Part shown: in pieces, positions 26,429 to 36,038 of the stretch
How positions within the stretch are numbered: the stretch's first letter is position 1
Layout of the letters: each line of letters opens with the position of its first letter
NCBI RefSeq assembly: GCF_026460885.1
Contig: NZ_JAOVZW010000013.1
Location: 248,001 to 312,000, forward strand
DNA length: 64,000 nucleotides
Origin: Chryseobacterium formosum
Lineage (GTDB): Bacteria; Bacteroidota; Bacteroidia; Flavobacteriales; Weeksellaceae
Direction of reading: 5' to 3'
Position numbers and translations under genes: made by a program
Notes under the pieces: model-generated
The model's database searches: none
Told to the model about the DNA's origin: nothing
The model's input: the letters and a program-made list of their open reading frames with translations, nothing else

Positions 26429-27841
26429 TTATATTTTTCGTCCTCTGGTTTTAGTAGGTGCTTTCGGTTTTTCCTGCTGTTGCTTTTTATTTTTGGGTGC
26501 TTGCTGTCTTGACTGTAAAGGCTCCTTGATTTTCTTTGTCACCTCATTCGTTTTCCCTTCTGAATTGATTGCAACCTGTGTTTTGTGAGCATCTGTCGGC
26601 TGTGCCTGTTCTTTAACTTTATTAGGATTATGAAATGAAAAATCAATTTTGCCTGATTCTTTATTTAAAGTGATATAACCCTGATATTTTTGATCTTTTT
26701 TGTCGAGAAGTCCATCGATGTAAACGGTTTGTCCTGCCTTAAATTGATCATATTGCTGATCAGTCAGTTCTTTCCCTCTGAATGTTCTGGGAAATTCAGC
26801 AGATTGATTTTGCTGAGTGTTTTGTGACTGTTGATGATGAGTGCTGTTATCGAATAGAAACTCGACATATTTTTTATCCGCATTAAACTGTACAGTTGCA
26901 TCAAATGGTTCTCCTTTTGTAGAAATCATTCCTTCCAGATAAAGCGGTTTGCCTTCCTGTAAGGTTTGCTTTTGAGCATCATCCAGTTTTATTCCTTTAA
27001 TTTCGTCAGGAATCTTAATGTATTCTGCACGGTAAGCGATGAGTTCATTGGTTAATTTGTCACGGCTGATGATGGAGGGGATAATCTCATCTGTTTTAGG
27101 ATTTACCAAATCAACAATCCTTCCCATGTTTCCGGTATCCATCAAGTTTTTCTTGTCTTCTGCGGTAAATTCATGACCTAAGAATTTAAAGTTGAAATTA
27201 GGCTCTTTTCTAATTCCGTGAAGATTGACAAGAACTTCACCGGTGTCATTGGTCTGCAGAGAGAGGCGGGCATCGATTCTGGCAACGGTATTTCCTAGCT
27301 TGATGGTCACCGGAACGAGACCATTGGTTTTAAATCCTTTTAATAAAGGATCTAATGCATTTGCTTTTTCCAGCTTTTCTTGGGTCAAGCCAAATTTGGA
27401 CATGATATTCCAGTCAATCTGATCAGCAGAATATTGATATTCTTTTTCTGATAATGGGGTAGTACTCATAATGTTGGTATTTTGTTTTAGAACTTTGTAG
27501 GTATTTAGAAATTCTTCGCCTTCCGTACTTGGATTTTGAAGATGGTGTTGAATCTGTTTTCCGATTTCTTTCGACTCGTTGAGAGGGATTTTGAAAAAGT
27601 TGAATACAGAAGGATTTTTAAGTTGACTTAAAAAGTTGGAAAAAAAGTTAGAGAACAGATCGCCCTGCTTATCAATTTTTAAGAATTGATTTTGATTTCT
27701 TTCGGTATTGGGAACTGTTTTCAAATCTCCCTTGTCATCAATAGTTTTTACTGCTTCGATTTTGTTGGTTTTCGGATTTAAAACCAATAGAATATTGATT
27801 AAAGAGGAATTAGGATTTTGTGCGTTTGTAATATCTTCCAT
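26429..27841 (-). CDS. DUF3945/DUF4099-type element protein
   Basis: A 470-residue protein of a family confined largely to Bacteroidota mobile elements. Domain 1 (about 130-210) includes SKFGLTQEKLEKANALDPLL. DUF3945-type repeats follow (PDEIKGIKLDDAQKQTLQEG, then FRGKELTDQQYDQFKAGQTV), each built around a helix plus a GKPLYLEG-like strand. The tail is Lys/Gln-rich and basic. Function unknown; usually encoded beside topB, as here, 57 bases upstream. Confidence 0.88.
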   Translation of the reverse strand: MEDITNAQNPNSSLINILLVLNPKTNKIEAVKTIDDKGDLKTVPNTERNQNQFLKIDKQGDLFSNFFSNFLSQLKNPSVFNFFKIPLNESKEIGKQIQHHLQNPSTEGEEFLNTYKVLKQNTNIMSTTPLSEKEYQYSADQIDWNIMSKFGLTQEKLEKANALDPLLKGFKTNGLVPVTIKLGNTVARIDARLSLQTNDTGEVLVNLHGIRKEPNFNFKFLGHEFTAEDKKNLMDTGNMGRIVDLVNPKTDEIIPSIISRDKLTNELIAYRAEYIKIPDEIKGIKLDDAQKQTLQEGKPLYLEGMISTKGEPFDATVQFNADKKYVEFLFDNSTHHQQSQNTQQNQSAEFPRTFRGKELTDQQYDQFKAGQTVYIDGLLDKKDQKYQGYITLNKESGKIDFSFHNPNKVKEQAQPTDAHKTQVAINSEGKTNEVTKKIKEPLQSRQQAPKNKKQQQEKPKAPTKTRGRKI

Positions 27842-28084
27842 GATGTTAAATATGTATTTGACATCGAATGTAGCAGGATTGAGTGAGGGAAAAAAGAAAT
27901 GGTATTTTGCGGAAGTATTTGGACGGAATTGGCTTTTATTTTGAAACTAAACAATATGAGTGTTTTTAGAAGGTAGATAATTTACAGTGACAGTTTTATC
28001 TGAATAATTAATAATTTAGATTTAAAGTGTTGGGGTTAACGAAGTCCATGAGAACCAGATAAACAATTCTCGTTTTTTAAATGT

Positions 28085-28123
28085 AAAAGATAAAACCATC
28101 CGTAGTGGATGGTTTTATCTTTT
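28085..28123. terminator. Bidirectional terminator after the phosphodiesterase operon
   Basis: Perfect 17-base arms (28085-28101 and 28107-28123) with AAAA/TTTT ends, immediately beyond the stop of the leftward phosphodiesterase gene. The rest of the gap from 27842 has no recognisable feature. Confidence 0.88.
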
Positions 28124-28128
28124 TTAAA

Positions 28129-29010
28129 TTATGATTTATACAACTTTTTCATTTTTAAAAAATTGATCAGTTCCTTAGGACGATCTGTCTGAATAATGTT
28201 CACTCCCTTTTGTAAATACCAGTCATACACATTCGAATTATCTAAAACTTTGTCATCATTATTTCCGGCATTGTGATGAGGCCATAGTGAGTTTACCCAA
28301 ATTTTTACTTTGTTTTCTTTTAATTTTTTAAAATCAATCAAATTATCCTCTGTAATTCCGATAGTAAATTCAAAACCGTAAACCTTATAGTTTTTCAGAT
28401 ATTCCGAAATATTCTTAAGATCTTCTTTATTCCCCAATTTTATGATGGGCATGTAATGAATATCTTTTTTAATGTCTCCGTATTTTCTGTTGAACTCAGC
28501 ATAAGATTCATGGCCTTTAAACAAAATTTGATCAAGCATATTTCGTTTTTTTACCATAGGATAGACCTGTTTGATATAGTCAAAACCTTTGTCTAGATTC
28601 AAAAGAATTTTTCCATTACTAAGAATCAGAATTTCTTCTAAAGTAGGAACTTTCATTTGTGTTTCCACCCCTAAGCCGTCTCTGAGATTTAGTTTTTTTA
28701 TTTCTTCCAAAGTGAAGTCTGATGGTTTTCCTTTTCCGGTAGTCGTTCTGTCGATTGTATTATCATGCATTAAAATGAGAATACTGTCTTTGGTCATCGC
28801 AAGATCTATCTCAGCCATATCGACACCTTTTTCGATAGCCTTTTTTATTGCCCAGACAGAATTTTCGGGAGCTTCTCTCCAGTCACCACGGTGCGCAACG
28901 ACCATTATTTTATCATCTGGGAATTCTGATAATGAAATATGCTTATTCTGCGCTGTCAATAGTAATTGACCTGCAAAGAACAATAGGGTTGTTAATTTAT
29001 TTTTGAACAT
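28129..29010 (-). CDS. Secreted glycerophosphodiester phosphodiesterase
   Basis: A 293-residue GDPD-family enzyme with a signal peptide (about 1-20, ending LTAQ). It hydrolyses glycerophosphodiesters to glycerol-3-phosphate and an alcohol. Catalytic features are intact: AHRGDWREAPEN, MAEIDLAMTKD and LMHDNTIDRTT (His-Arg, Glu-x-Asp, His-Asp). It is last in an operon with SusD/SusC, so it likely supplies substrate or acts on the imported ligand. Confidence 0.93.
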   Translation of the reverse strand: MFKNKLTTLLFFAGQLLLTAQNKHISLSEFPDDKIMVVAHRGDWREAPENSVWAIKKAIEKGVDMAEIDLAMTKDSILILMHDNTIDRTTTGKGKPSDFTLEEIKKLNLRDGLGVETQMKVPTLEEILILSNGKILLNLDKGFDYIKQVYPMVKKRNMLDQILFKGHESYAEFNRKYGDIKKDIHYMPIIKLGNKEDLKNISEYLKNYKVYGFEFTIGITEDNLIDFKKLKENKVKIWVNSLWPHHNAGNNDDKVLDNSNVYDWYLQKGVNIIQTDRPKELINFLKMKKLYKS

Positions 29011-29045
29011 GATTTTAAAATTTTAGTATTGATTGTTTTAAAAAG

Positions 29046-29101
29046 TCTCACCCCAAGAAAGTAAGTGTAAAAAATTTAATTCTAAAGGGATCGGGGTGAG
29101 A
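29046..29101 (-). terminator. Stem-loop between susD and the phosphodiesterase gene
   Basis: Arms TCTCACCCC (29046-29054) and GGGGTGAGA (29093-29101) with a 38-base loop. On the minus strand the stem is followed by CTTTTTAAAA, giving a terminator-like element inside the operon that could lower expression of the last gene. Confidence 0.45.
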
Positions 29102-29118
29102 TGTTTTTAAGTTGTATT

Positions 29119-30522
29119 TTAGTAACCTGGATTTTGTTTAATAGCCGGATCTGTATTAATCTGTCCTTGCGGAACCGGCATCAAAAGATGATGTGCATTG
29201 ATTTGTGCAGTGCTGTATCCAGGATTATTGGTAAAATGACTGGCCATCACTGAAATAGCCTTACCTGTTCTGATAAGATCAAACCAACGGTGACCTTCTC
29301 CCACAAATTCAAGTCTCCTTTCACGGTCGATTTCTGTGAGTAATTGATCTTTAGTTGAAAAATTTACAGTTGGAATTCCGGCTCTTGTTTTAACCTTATT
29401 TAAATAGATGTTAGCATTTATAAAATCATTCTGTTCTGCATAAGATTCGGCTTTCATCAGAAAAACATCTGCTAGCCTCAGCACGACAAAATTACTTCCG
29501 CCATCGGCAATCGTATTGGAAGTTTTTACTAATTTTTTACTGAACGGAATTCCGCTTGAAGTAAGACCAATATATGCAGAACGTCTTGTATCTCCCGCTG
29601 AATAAAGATTATAAACCTCTTTTGTCGGAAGATTGTGACCCTTCGCTCCAGAAACTGATCCAGATGGACTGAACATCTGAAATGCTGTGCTTCCCTCCGA
29701 ATTCCCGTTCAATCCTGAAGCAAACTGTACATCAAAAATAATTTCTGCATTATTTTTATTGGCAACATCAAAAATCTTGGTGACATCGGTCAATAATTGA
29801 TATCCTAAAGATTCGATTTGATTTAAATACGTTAAAGATTCTGCATATTTTTTCTGTGTTAAAAGAACTTTACCCAAAATTCCCAATGCAGCACCTTTCG
29901 TTACTCTTCCTTTTTGTGAAGTAGTTGCAGGCAGAAGATTAATGGCTTCTTTCAAATCAGTTTCTATTGCGGAATAGACTTCTGCAACAGGCGTTCTTGG
30001 CTGCCCAAAATAATCATTAACATTCGTAGTTTCTTTTAAAACCAAAGGAACATCACCGAAAATTCTTACCAAATTAAAATACATCAATGCTCTCAGGAAT
30101 TTCATTTCTCCTATTCTGGAAGATTTCAGAGCATCTGTCATATCCGGAATTTTATCTATTCTTGTGAGGATAATATTCGCCTGCTGAATTCCGACATAGT
30201 TATCTTTCCAGGCACTTGCAATTAAGTTGTTATTTGGCTGAATGGTAAAAAAATCAAGTTCGCCATACGTAAAAGCATCGTTGGCAGGAACCTCATCGTA
30301 AGTATTGTCTGATGGTAATTCTCCCAAAGCCGGCATTCCCAATTGATATTGTCCGGTATACTGAAGCGCTCCATACACCGAAATAATTCCCTGTTCTATT
30401 TCTGAAGAATTAGTATAAAACTGTGAAGAAACCTTTTGTGCCTCAGGATTTACATCCAGAAGGTCTGATGAGCAAGAAGTAATAACTGAAAGACTGAATA
30501 TTGTTATAAATATTTTTTTCAT
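29119..30522 (-). CDS. RagB/SusD-family nutrient-binding lipoprotein
   Basis: A 467-residue outer-membrane lipoprotein (lipobox near SVITSCSSD, Cys17). SusD fold: TPR-like helices, the SRIGEMKFLRALMYFNLVRIFGDVPL core and the C-terminal RRLEFVGEGHRWFDLIRTGK motif. It caps the SusC transporter and binds substrate. It starts four bases after the susC stop. With a GDPD downstream, a phosphodiester-containing ligand is a reasonable guess. Confidence 0.95.
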   Translation of the reverse strand: MKKIFITIFSLSVITSCSSDLLDVNPEAQKVSSQFYTNSSEIEQGIISVYGALQYTGQYQLGMPALGELPSDNTYDEVPANDAFTYGELDFFTIQPNNNLIASAWKDNYVGIQQANIILTRIDKIPDMTDALKSSRIGEMKFLRALMYFNLVRIFGDVPLVLKETTNVNDYFGQPRTPVAEVYSAIETDLKEAINLLPATTSQKGRVTKGAALGILGKVLLTQKKYAESLTYLNQIESLGYQLLTDVTKIFDVANKNNAEIIFDVQFASGLNGNSEGSTAFQMFSPSGSVSGAKGHNLPTKEVYNLYSAGDTRRSAYIGLTSSGIPFSKKLVKTSNTIADGGSNFVVLRLADVFLMKAESYAEQNDFINANIYLNKVKTRAGIPTVNFSTKDQLLTEIDRERRLEFVGEGHRWFDLIRTGKAISVMASHFTNNPGYSTAQINAHHLLMPVPQGQINTDPAIKQNPGY

Positions 30523-30525
30523 GAT

Positions 30526-33500
30526 TTAAAATTTAAGGTTAAAGCCCATAGAATAAATTTTAGCGACCGGATAATATGCCTGATCAAAACCTTGCGTAAG
30601 AACATTATCTGAAGTCGCATCGATATTCATCCCTTTGTATTTTGAAAGCGTGAAAATATTGTTTCCTACCAGATAGATCTGTGCGTTTTCGATCCCTATA
30701 TTTTCAAGCATATTTTTTGGTAAATTGAATGCCAGACGAAGCGATCTCAATCTCACATAATCTGCATTTTTAAAGTAAAGATTGGATGTTCTTGCTTCTT
30801 TTCTGTTGTTTGAAAAATTCATATTCGGCATTCCGAAAAACCCTTCAGGATTACTCACTGCATTGTATCGGTTGTCAAAATAATATTGTGAAGCCATTCC
30901 GAATCCTTCACCGGATTCTAAAGTAGTTACCGCATCTGCATTGTAGATTTTCTTCCCGATTTCGCTGTACAAAGTAAAGCTCAGTTCAAAAAGTCCGTAT
31001 CTGAAATTGTTGTTAAACCCTAGAATATACTTTGGAACTCCGCTTCCGAAACTTCTTTTATCATTCACATCAATTTTTCCGTCACCATTCAAATCTTCCA
31101 TAATGTAATCTCCCACCATTGTTCCGGTGATGTGAGGTGAATTATTAATCTCCACCTGATTTTTGTAAATCCCGATAATGTTGTACCCGTACATTTCTCC
31201 AATAGAGCCTCCGACTTTTGTTATTGAGAAATTATTTTCTCCTGTGATAATCTGATTTTGACCGTTTGCCAAAGCCAGGACTTCATTTTTATTGGTTGAA
31301 AAATTCAAGCTTCCTGAATAGGTAATGTTTTGTGCGATGTTAAAGGTTTTAGATGCAATCTGTAATTCAAAACCTGAGTTTTTTATTCTTCCGATATTCT
31401 GAAGAGAAGTACTAAAACCAGATTGCTGCGGAACGGGAACATCCAATAACAATCCGTCTCTGTTGAGAATGTAATAATCTGCAGAAATATTTAAGACATT
31501 TTTAAATAATGAAAAATCAATTCCGAAGTTGTTGGATTTTGATTTCTCCCAAGAAATATTCGGGTTTGGAGCAGTTTCGGTCGTATATCCGGGTGCTAAA
31601 GTATTTCCGAAAGTATAATTCTCTGGATTCATCAGCGACAGAGCACCAAAATTTGGAATCTGATTGTTTCCGTTGCTTCCTAAACTGTATCTTAATTTTA
31701 AGTCGGTAATGACATTATTTTCAGGGAAAAAGTTTTCATTACTTACCGTCCATCCAGCAGAAAATGCATAGAAATCTCCCCATTTAGAATTTTTCCCGAA
31801 TCGAGAAGAACCGTCTCTTCGGTATGAAGCCATTAGATTATATTTATTGTCAAACGTATAATTGACTCTCGTAAAATAAGAAAGTAATCTCCATTTGTAT
31901 TGTGTCAATGTACTTTTAAAAGCCGTTCCGCCTGCTATATTTCTGATACTATTATCCGGAAAAGCGGTTGCCTCGGTCAAAAGCTGGGTGTTGTCTTCCT
32001 GCTGAAAAGACTGTCCACCAATCGCATCAACTCTGTGAGAACCCCATCTTCTGTCAAAAGAAATTACGTTTTCAATTAAATAATTTTTCCTGATGTATTC
32101 TGTTCTGTTGGCAAAAGTTACATCCGGCGCAGCAGCTCTATAAGCTCCAACTGTGGAGGGATCAAAAAAGTTATATTCATAATTGGAGTAATCTCCACCG
32201 ACGGAAAACCTGTATTTTAACCCTTTCAACAATTCAAGTTCAGTAAAAATGTTTCCGAAAGTTTTGAATAAAGTGTATTTTCTGTTCGTCATTTCCTGCA
32301 CCGCAACCGGGTTTTCTACCAAAGCTCCGTCTGTTGAAGTATTTCCTAAGATCTGCTGAGAAATGGCTAAACTTCCGTCATCATTATACACTTTGAAGAA
32401 CGGATACATTGCTGTTGCCATTTGCAGCGGATTATAGCTTCTGGAGTTTTGTGATGCATTTATGGTACCTGTTGCATATGACGGAGTCATCGTAACACCT
32501 ACTTTCCATCGGTCGGTCAGATCAGTTGACAGATTGATACTCGTAGAAAATTTTTCATAGTCAGTTCCGATGACCAAACCTTTCTGATTAAAATAACTTG
32601 TGGTAAAAGCGTATCTGCTTTTCTCACTTCCGCCTGTAATATTCAATGAAGTCTGGCTGATGGGTGCAGACTTCATAACGGTATTTAACCAATCTGTATC
32701 GGTTAATCCAGGCTGTTTAGCCAAATAAGGTTTAAGATAATCAGGAATTAATTCCCTTAAAGAAGCTCCCTTGCTTACTCTCGTTGCGTTGTCATCGAAA
32801 ATACTTCTGTTACTGCCTTTAGAAAGATAATTGTTGTCTCTTGCTTCTTTCAGGAAAGTGGCCATATCGTAAGCGTTCACCAGCTTTACGTTATCACTCC
32901 GCATCTGCATTCCATAATAGCTATCAAAAGAGACATTCATTTTTCCCTTTTTTCCTTGCTTAGTTTCGATAATGATGACTCCGTTGGCACCTCTGGAACC
33001 GTAGATTGCGGCTGAAGCAGCGTCTTTAAGAATATCTATTTTTGCAATAGAATTAGGATCGATTGCATTTAAATTTGAACCTTCTGTCAAAGGAAGCCCG
33101 TCTACTACGATCAAAGGATTGGAGCCTGCCGTTAAAGTTCCGATTCCTCTTACTCTGATGGATGGTGATCCTCCGGGGCTTGCATTGGCTTGGGTAATCT
33201 GAACTCCTGTTGCTTTTCCTGCAATTATATCTCCAAAATTGCTGGAAGCAATCCCTTTCATCTGTTTCTCATCAATTGAAGAAATAGAACCCGAATTATT
33301 TTTCTTGCTCTGCTTTCCGTAACCTACCAAAACAACTTCGTCGATTGCTCTTTCCCTTGATCTTGCAGTGTCTTTTACAGGATTAACATCATCCGCAGTC
33401 TGAGCTTCATTGGCTTTTTGCAATTTGGCAATCGTTTTAGGATTGAGACGAACCGTGACTGTTTTTTGATCTATATTAAAATCAAGACCTATACTCTTTT

Positions 33501-33750
33501 TCAGATAATCCAAAGATTCTGATAAGGATTGATAGTTGATCCGGGATTCATTAACCTCGATGTTTTTTAAATCTGAAACAGAATAAAAGAATTTGACTCC
33601 ATGAGCTTTTGAAAGTTTCTCAAAAACTTTGTTTAAAGGAATTTTCCGCTGACTGACGGATTGTTGAAAACACTTGTTAGCAGTTGCATAGGAAAATTGT
33701 GGTGCACACAAAAGCCCTAACAACATCATGCTAATTGTTGTTTTTTTCAT
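30526..33750 (-). CDS. SusC/RagA-family TonB-dependent transporter with STN domain
   Basis: A 1074-residue outer-membrane active transporter. Signal peptide at 1-23. An STN signalling domain (about 35-110: KIPLNKVFEKLSKAHGVKFF) takes the place of the more usual carboxypeptidase-like domain. The plug (about 138-260) includes DEVVLVGYGKQ and SIRVRGIGTL, then the barrel to the C-terminal Phe. The STN domain fits the FecR and ECF sigma genes upstream: substrate binding should signal through FecR to the sigma factor. Confidence 0.95.
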   Translation of the reverse strand: MKKTTISMMLLGLLCAPQFSYATANKCFQQSVSQRKIPLNKVFEKLSKAHGVKFFYSVSDLKNIEVNESRINYQSLSESLDYLKKSIGLDFNIDQKTVTVRLNPKTIAKLQKANEAQTADDVNPVKDTARSRERAIDEVVLVGYGKQSKKNNSGSISSIDEKQMKGIASSNFGDIIAGKATGVQITQANASPGGSPSIRVRGIGTLTAGSNPLIVVDGLPLTEGSNLNAIDPNSIAKIDILKDAASAAIYGSRGANGVIIIETKQGKKGKMNVSFDSYYGMQMRSDNVKLVNAYDMATFLKEARDNNYLSKGSNRSIFDDNATRVSKGASLRELIPDYLKPYLAKQPGLTDTDWLNTVMKSAPISQTSLNITGGSEKSRYAFTTSYFNQKGLVIGTDYEKFSTSINLSTDLTDRWKVGVTMTPSYATGTINASQNSRSYNPLQMATAMYPFFKVYNDDGSLAISQQILGNTSTDGALVENPVAVQEMTNRKYTLFKTFGNIFTELELLKGLKYRFSVGGDYSNYEYNFFDPSTVGAYRAAAPDVTFANRTEYIRKNYLIENVISFDRRWGSHRVDAIGGQSFQQEDNTQLLTEATAFPDNSIRNIAGGTAFKSTLTQYKWRLLSYFTRVNYTFDNKYNLMASYRRDGSSRFGKNSKWGDFYAFSAGWTVSNENFFPENNVITDLKLRYSLGSNGNNQIPNFGALSLMNPENYTFGNTLAPGYTTETAPNPNISWEKSKSNNFGIDFSLFKNVLNISADYYILNRDGLLLDVPVPQQSGFSTSLQNIGRIKNSGFELQIASKTFNIAQNITYSGSLNFSTNKNEVLALANGQNQIITGENNFSITKVGGSIGEMYGYNIIGIYKNQVEINNSPHITGTMVGDYIMEDLNGDGKIDVNDKRSFGSGVPKYILGFNNNFRYGLFELSFTLYSEIGKKIYNADAVTTLESGEGFGMASQYYFDNRYNAVSNPEGFFGMPNMNFSNNRKEARTSNLYFKNADYVRLRSLRLAFNLPKNMLENIGIENAQIYLVGNNIFTLSKYKGMNIDATSDNVLTQGFDQAYYPVAKIYSMGFNLKF

Positions 33751-33821
33751 AGCTTTGCTGAAATTAGTTGTTATTTGACTGATTTATATTCAATGCATCG
33801 GTAACCCCCATTACCGCTGCA

Positions 33822-34631
33822 TTATTTTTTTAGGATAATTTGATCTTGTGATTTTTTCTCAATATTCAGATTAAAAGGAAAACTGATGGTCTGAAGTACT
33901 TTTTCAAGATTTCCTGTGATGTCACCATCAATGATATTGTTTTTATATTCCTGTGGATATTCAATTGCAACATTGTATGTTTCTTCCAGTTTTGAAACAG
34001 CTTCATTGAATTTCATATTATTGAAATCAAATTTTCTTTTAACATCGTAATCATAAAAGTGTTTTTCAATACCTTTTTTGTCTGCGAGCCATGTTTCTTT
34101 GGGCAAAAGATAAGTAGTGTGACCTTTGTAATCTACTTTTACTTTTCCTTCTTTCAGATAAACTTTATTATTTTCTTTTTGATCTAAAGTAAATTGGGTT
34201 CCCAAAACTTGAACTTTGAAACTTTTGGCATCAACTATAAATGGTAAACTTTCCTTTTTAGCTATATTGAAAAAAGCTTTTCCTGTAAATGATACCGTTC
34301 TGGTTTTTGATCCGAAATCTGTGGCAAGTGTCAGTTCACTTTGTGGTTCCAAAATAATTTTACTCCCGTCTGATAAAACGAATTCTTTTTTTATTTCCGA
34401 AGTTTTAAAAACCAATTCTGTCTGAGAGGAAGACGACTTTCCATTATTTATAAAATACAAACTCAATATTGTAAATAGTGGTACGAGAACCGCTGCAACC
34501 GATAAGAACTTTCTGGTATTCTTCCTAAATTGTATTTTCCTTTCAAGACCATTCCAAATCCTTTCGTCTGACGTATCTTTTATTTTACGGTGATCGTCCT
34601 CTAACGATTTCCACTGATTTTCAAAATCCAT
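33822..34631 (-). CDS. FecR-family anti-sigma regulator
   Basis: A 269-residue single-span membrane protein: cytosolic anti-sigma part at 1-38, membrane segment at about 42-62, periplasmic FecR domain (ILEPQSELTLATDFGSKTRTV, then GKAFFNIAKKESLPFIVDAK, then VLGTQFTL) and a C-terminal STN-like DUF4974 region. It lies between its sigma factor and the SusC gene. Confidence 0.94.
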   Translation of the reverse strand: MDFENQWKSLEDDHRKIKDTSDERIWNGLERKIQFRKNTRKFLSVAAVLVPLFTILSLYFINNGKSSSSQTELVFKTSEIKKEFVLSDGSKIILEPQSELTLATDFGSKTRTVSFTGKAFFNIAKKESLPFIVDAKSFKVQVLGTQFTLDQKENNKVYLKEGKVKVDYKGHTTYLLPKETWLADKKGIEKHFYDYDVKRKFDFNNMKFNEAVSKLEETYNVAIEYPQEYKNNIIDGDITGNLEKVLQTISFPFNLNIEKKSQDQIILKK

Positions 34632-34918
34632 AGTATTCTTTGTTCTTTAATAGTAAATACGTCTAAAGAAGAAAATCGTCAACCCTTATTTTTTTCATTT
34701 AATGATTTGTTCACATTGATTGATATTGGGTTAAAATTGAGCGTTAGTATTTTATGTTTTTTTACATGTAAGAATGTAAGATAATAATCAAATATTAAAA
34801 GATTCAATCATTAACTTTAACTTTTAGTATGTTTACTGAAATGAGGGCTTAGTACGAAAATTGATTGTTATAGGTATAATATAAAGCATTCAAGCTGTAA
34901 CGTTTATAATTTTAGAGA

Positions 34919-35050
34919 ATGCACAAAGAAAATTGGTATTATGATCAGCTTGAAATAAAGAAAGAAACGCAAGAAGAAGAATTTTCAACAATTGAATATA
35001 AAGATGACATCCTTACCCAATATGAAAATGGCTACAACCGAACTGATTAG
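34919..35050 (+). CDS. Small hypothetical ORF (43 aa) between sigma and fecR
   Basis: An ATG at 34919 opens 43 acidic residues starting MHKENWYYDQLEIKKETQ and ending at a TAG at 35048. It lies antisense to its neighbours in a 457-base gap. Composition looks protein-like, but the length and lack of recognised relatives leave it doubtful. The rest of the gap shows nothing clear. Confidence 0.35.
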   Translation: MHKENWYYDQLEIKKETQEEEFSTIEYKDDILTQYENGYNRTD

Positions 35051-35088
35051 GATAAAATAGATTTTTTTGAATCGTTGATTGAGAAGAA

Positions 35089-35589
35089 CTAAAAGAAAAA
35101 ATTCAAATTCGTCTTCAAAAATTTAAGAACCTTGTTAACGTGCTTTTCAACGGCAGTTTTGGATATGTCATTTTCCTTAGCAATCGTAAATAGGCTGAGA
35201 TTCTGAATTTTATTTTTGATAAAGAATTCACGGCTTCTTTCAGGCACTTGCTCAAGAAGACCTTCAATTTTTTTCAGCTGATCTTCCTCAAGGAGTTTTT
35301 TTTCAATATCAAAATTTTCTTCATCGCTCACTTGTTGAGAATCTTCCAAAGGAATATAGATCATCTTCTTTTTACGGTAAAAATTGGAGATTTCCTGTTT
35401 GGCTGATTTAAAGATGATAGCCTCGGTCTGAGATAGGGAATCGCTTTCAGAACTATATTTCCAAAGGTGCATAAAAATATCCTGCACAAGCTCCTCAATA
35501 TCTTCTTCGTCAGATATATATTTAGCTACAAAAAAATACACTCTGTGTTTATATTCTGAATATATTTTTTTAAAACTGTCCATTGCCAT
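35089..35589 (-). CDS. ECF RNA polymerase sigma factor
   Basis: About 166 residues: region 2 (YSEYKHRVYFFVAKYISDEE, then IEELVQDIFMHLWKY) and region 4 (LEQVPERSREFFIKNKIQNL and TAVEKHVNKVLKFLK). I place the start at 35589 (MAMDSF...), dropping 21 upstream residues that do not resemble the family; the Met at 35583 is also possible. It heads the fecR-susC-susD-gdpd locus and should be released when SusC binds ligand. Confidence 0.92.
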   Translation of the reverse strand: MAMDSFKKIYSEYKHRVYFFVAKYISDEEDIEELVQDIFMHLWKYSSESDSLSQTEAIIFKSAKQEISNFYRKKKMIYIPLEDSQQVSDEENFDIEKKLLEEDQLKKIEGLLEQVPERSREFFIKNKIQNLSLFTIAKENDISKTAVEKHVNKVLKFLKTNLNFFF

Positions 35590-35730
35590 CTTTCTCTTTA
35601 CAAGAGTTGAAAACTTACTATTGCAAAAATACCCAAAAGAGAGTGAAGGCATATTAATAATACATTAACTTTTAAGTTTCATAATGGACAGTAGGAAGTA
35701 AAATAATAAATATCCTTGAAAATCATTTTA

Positions 35731-36005
35731 TCAATCCTTCTGTCCATAGGGAGAATGTATTTCTATTGCATTATCGCAGAGAAGATGTGTAAAATAAGAT
35801 TTTTTCTCGGTCTTTTCATCTGTGTAGATTTCACTGTCACACTTAATGACCATCTCCCAGATGTCCCACTTTCTCATTTTTTGAACATAGGGATTAAAAG
35901 AGCATTTGATCTCAAAATGCTTTTTGTTTTTGTCACCCTCGAAAGTAACGATGACAGAATTGTGATCGGGACTTGTTTCATCAACGATGGTCGCTTTGAG
36001 TTCAT
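35731..36005 (-). pseudogene. Small hypothetical protein after dnaE, start region out of frame
   Basis: On the minus strand 90 codons are open from 36003 to the TGA at 35731, with a soluble, charged composition: ELKATIVDETSPDHNSVIVT, then KHFEIKCSFNPYVQKMRKWD, ending HSPYGQKD. An in-frame TAA sits just upstream and there is no ATG, GTG or TTG before residue 46. One base out of frame is ATG at 36005, reading ATG-AA-CTC; a single added A would give a normal start MKLKATIVDE. It lies 33 bases after dnaE on the same strand, so it looks like the third gene of dinB-dnaE with a one-base deletion. The opposite strand is open too but reads as unlikely protein. Confidence 0.5.
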
Positions 36006-36038
36006 GTTAGAGATTGTTGTTTTGAGTAAGTATTTATT

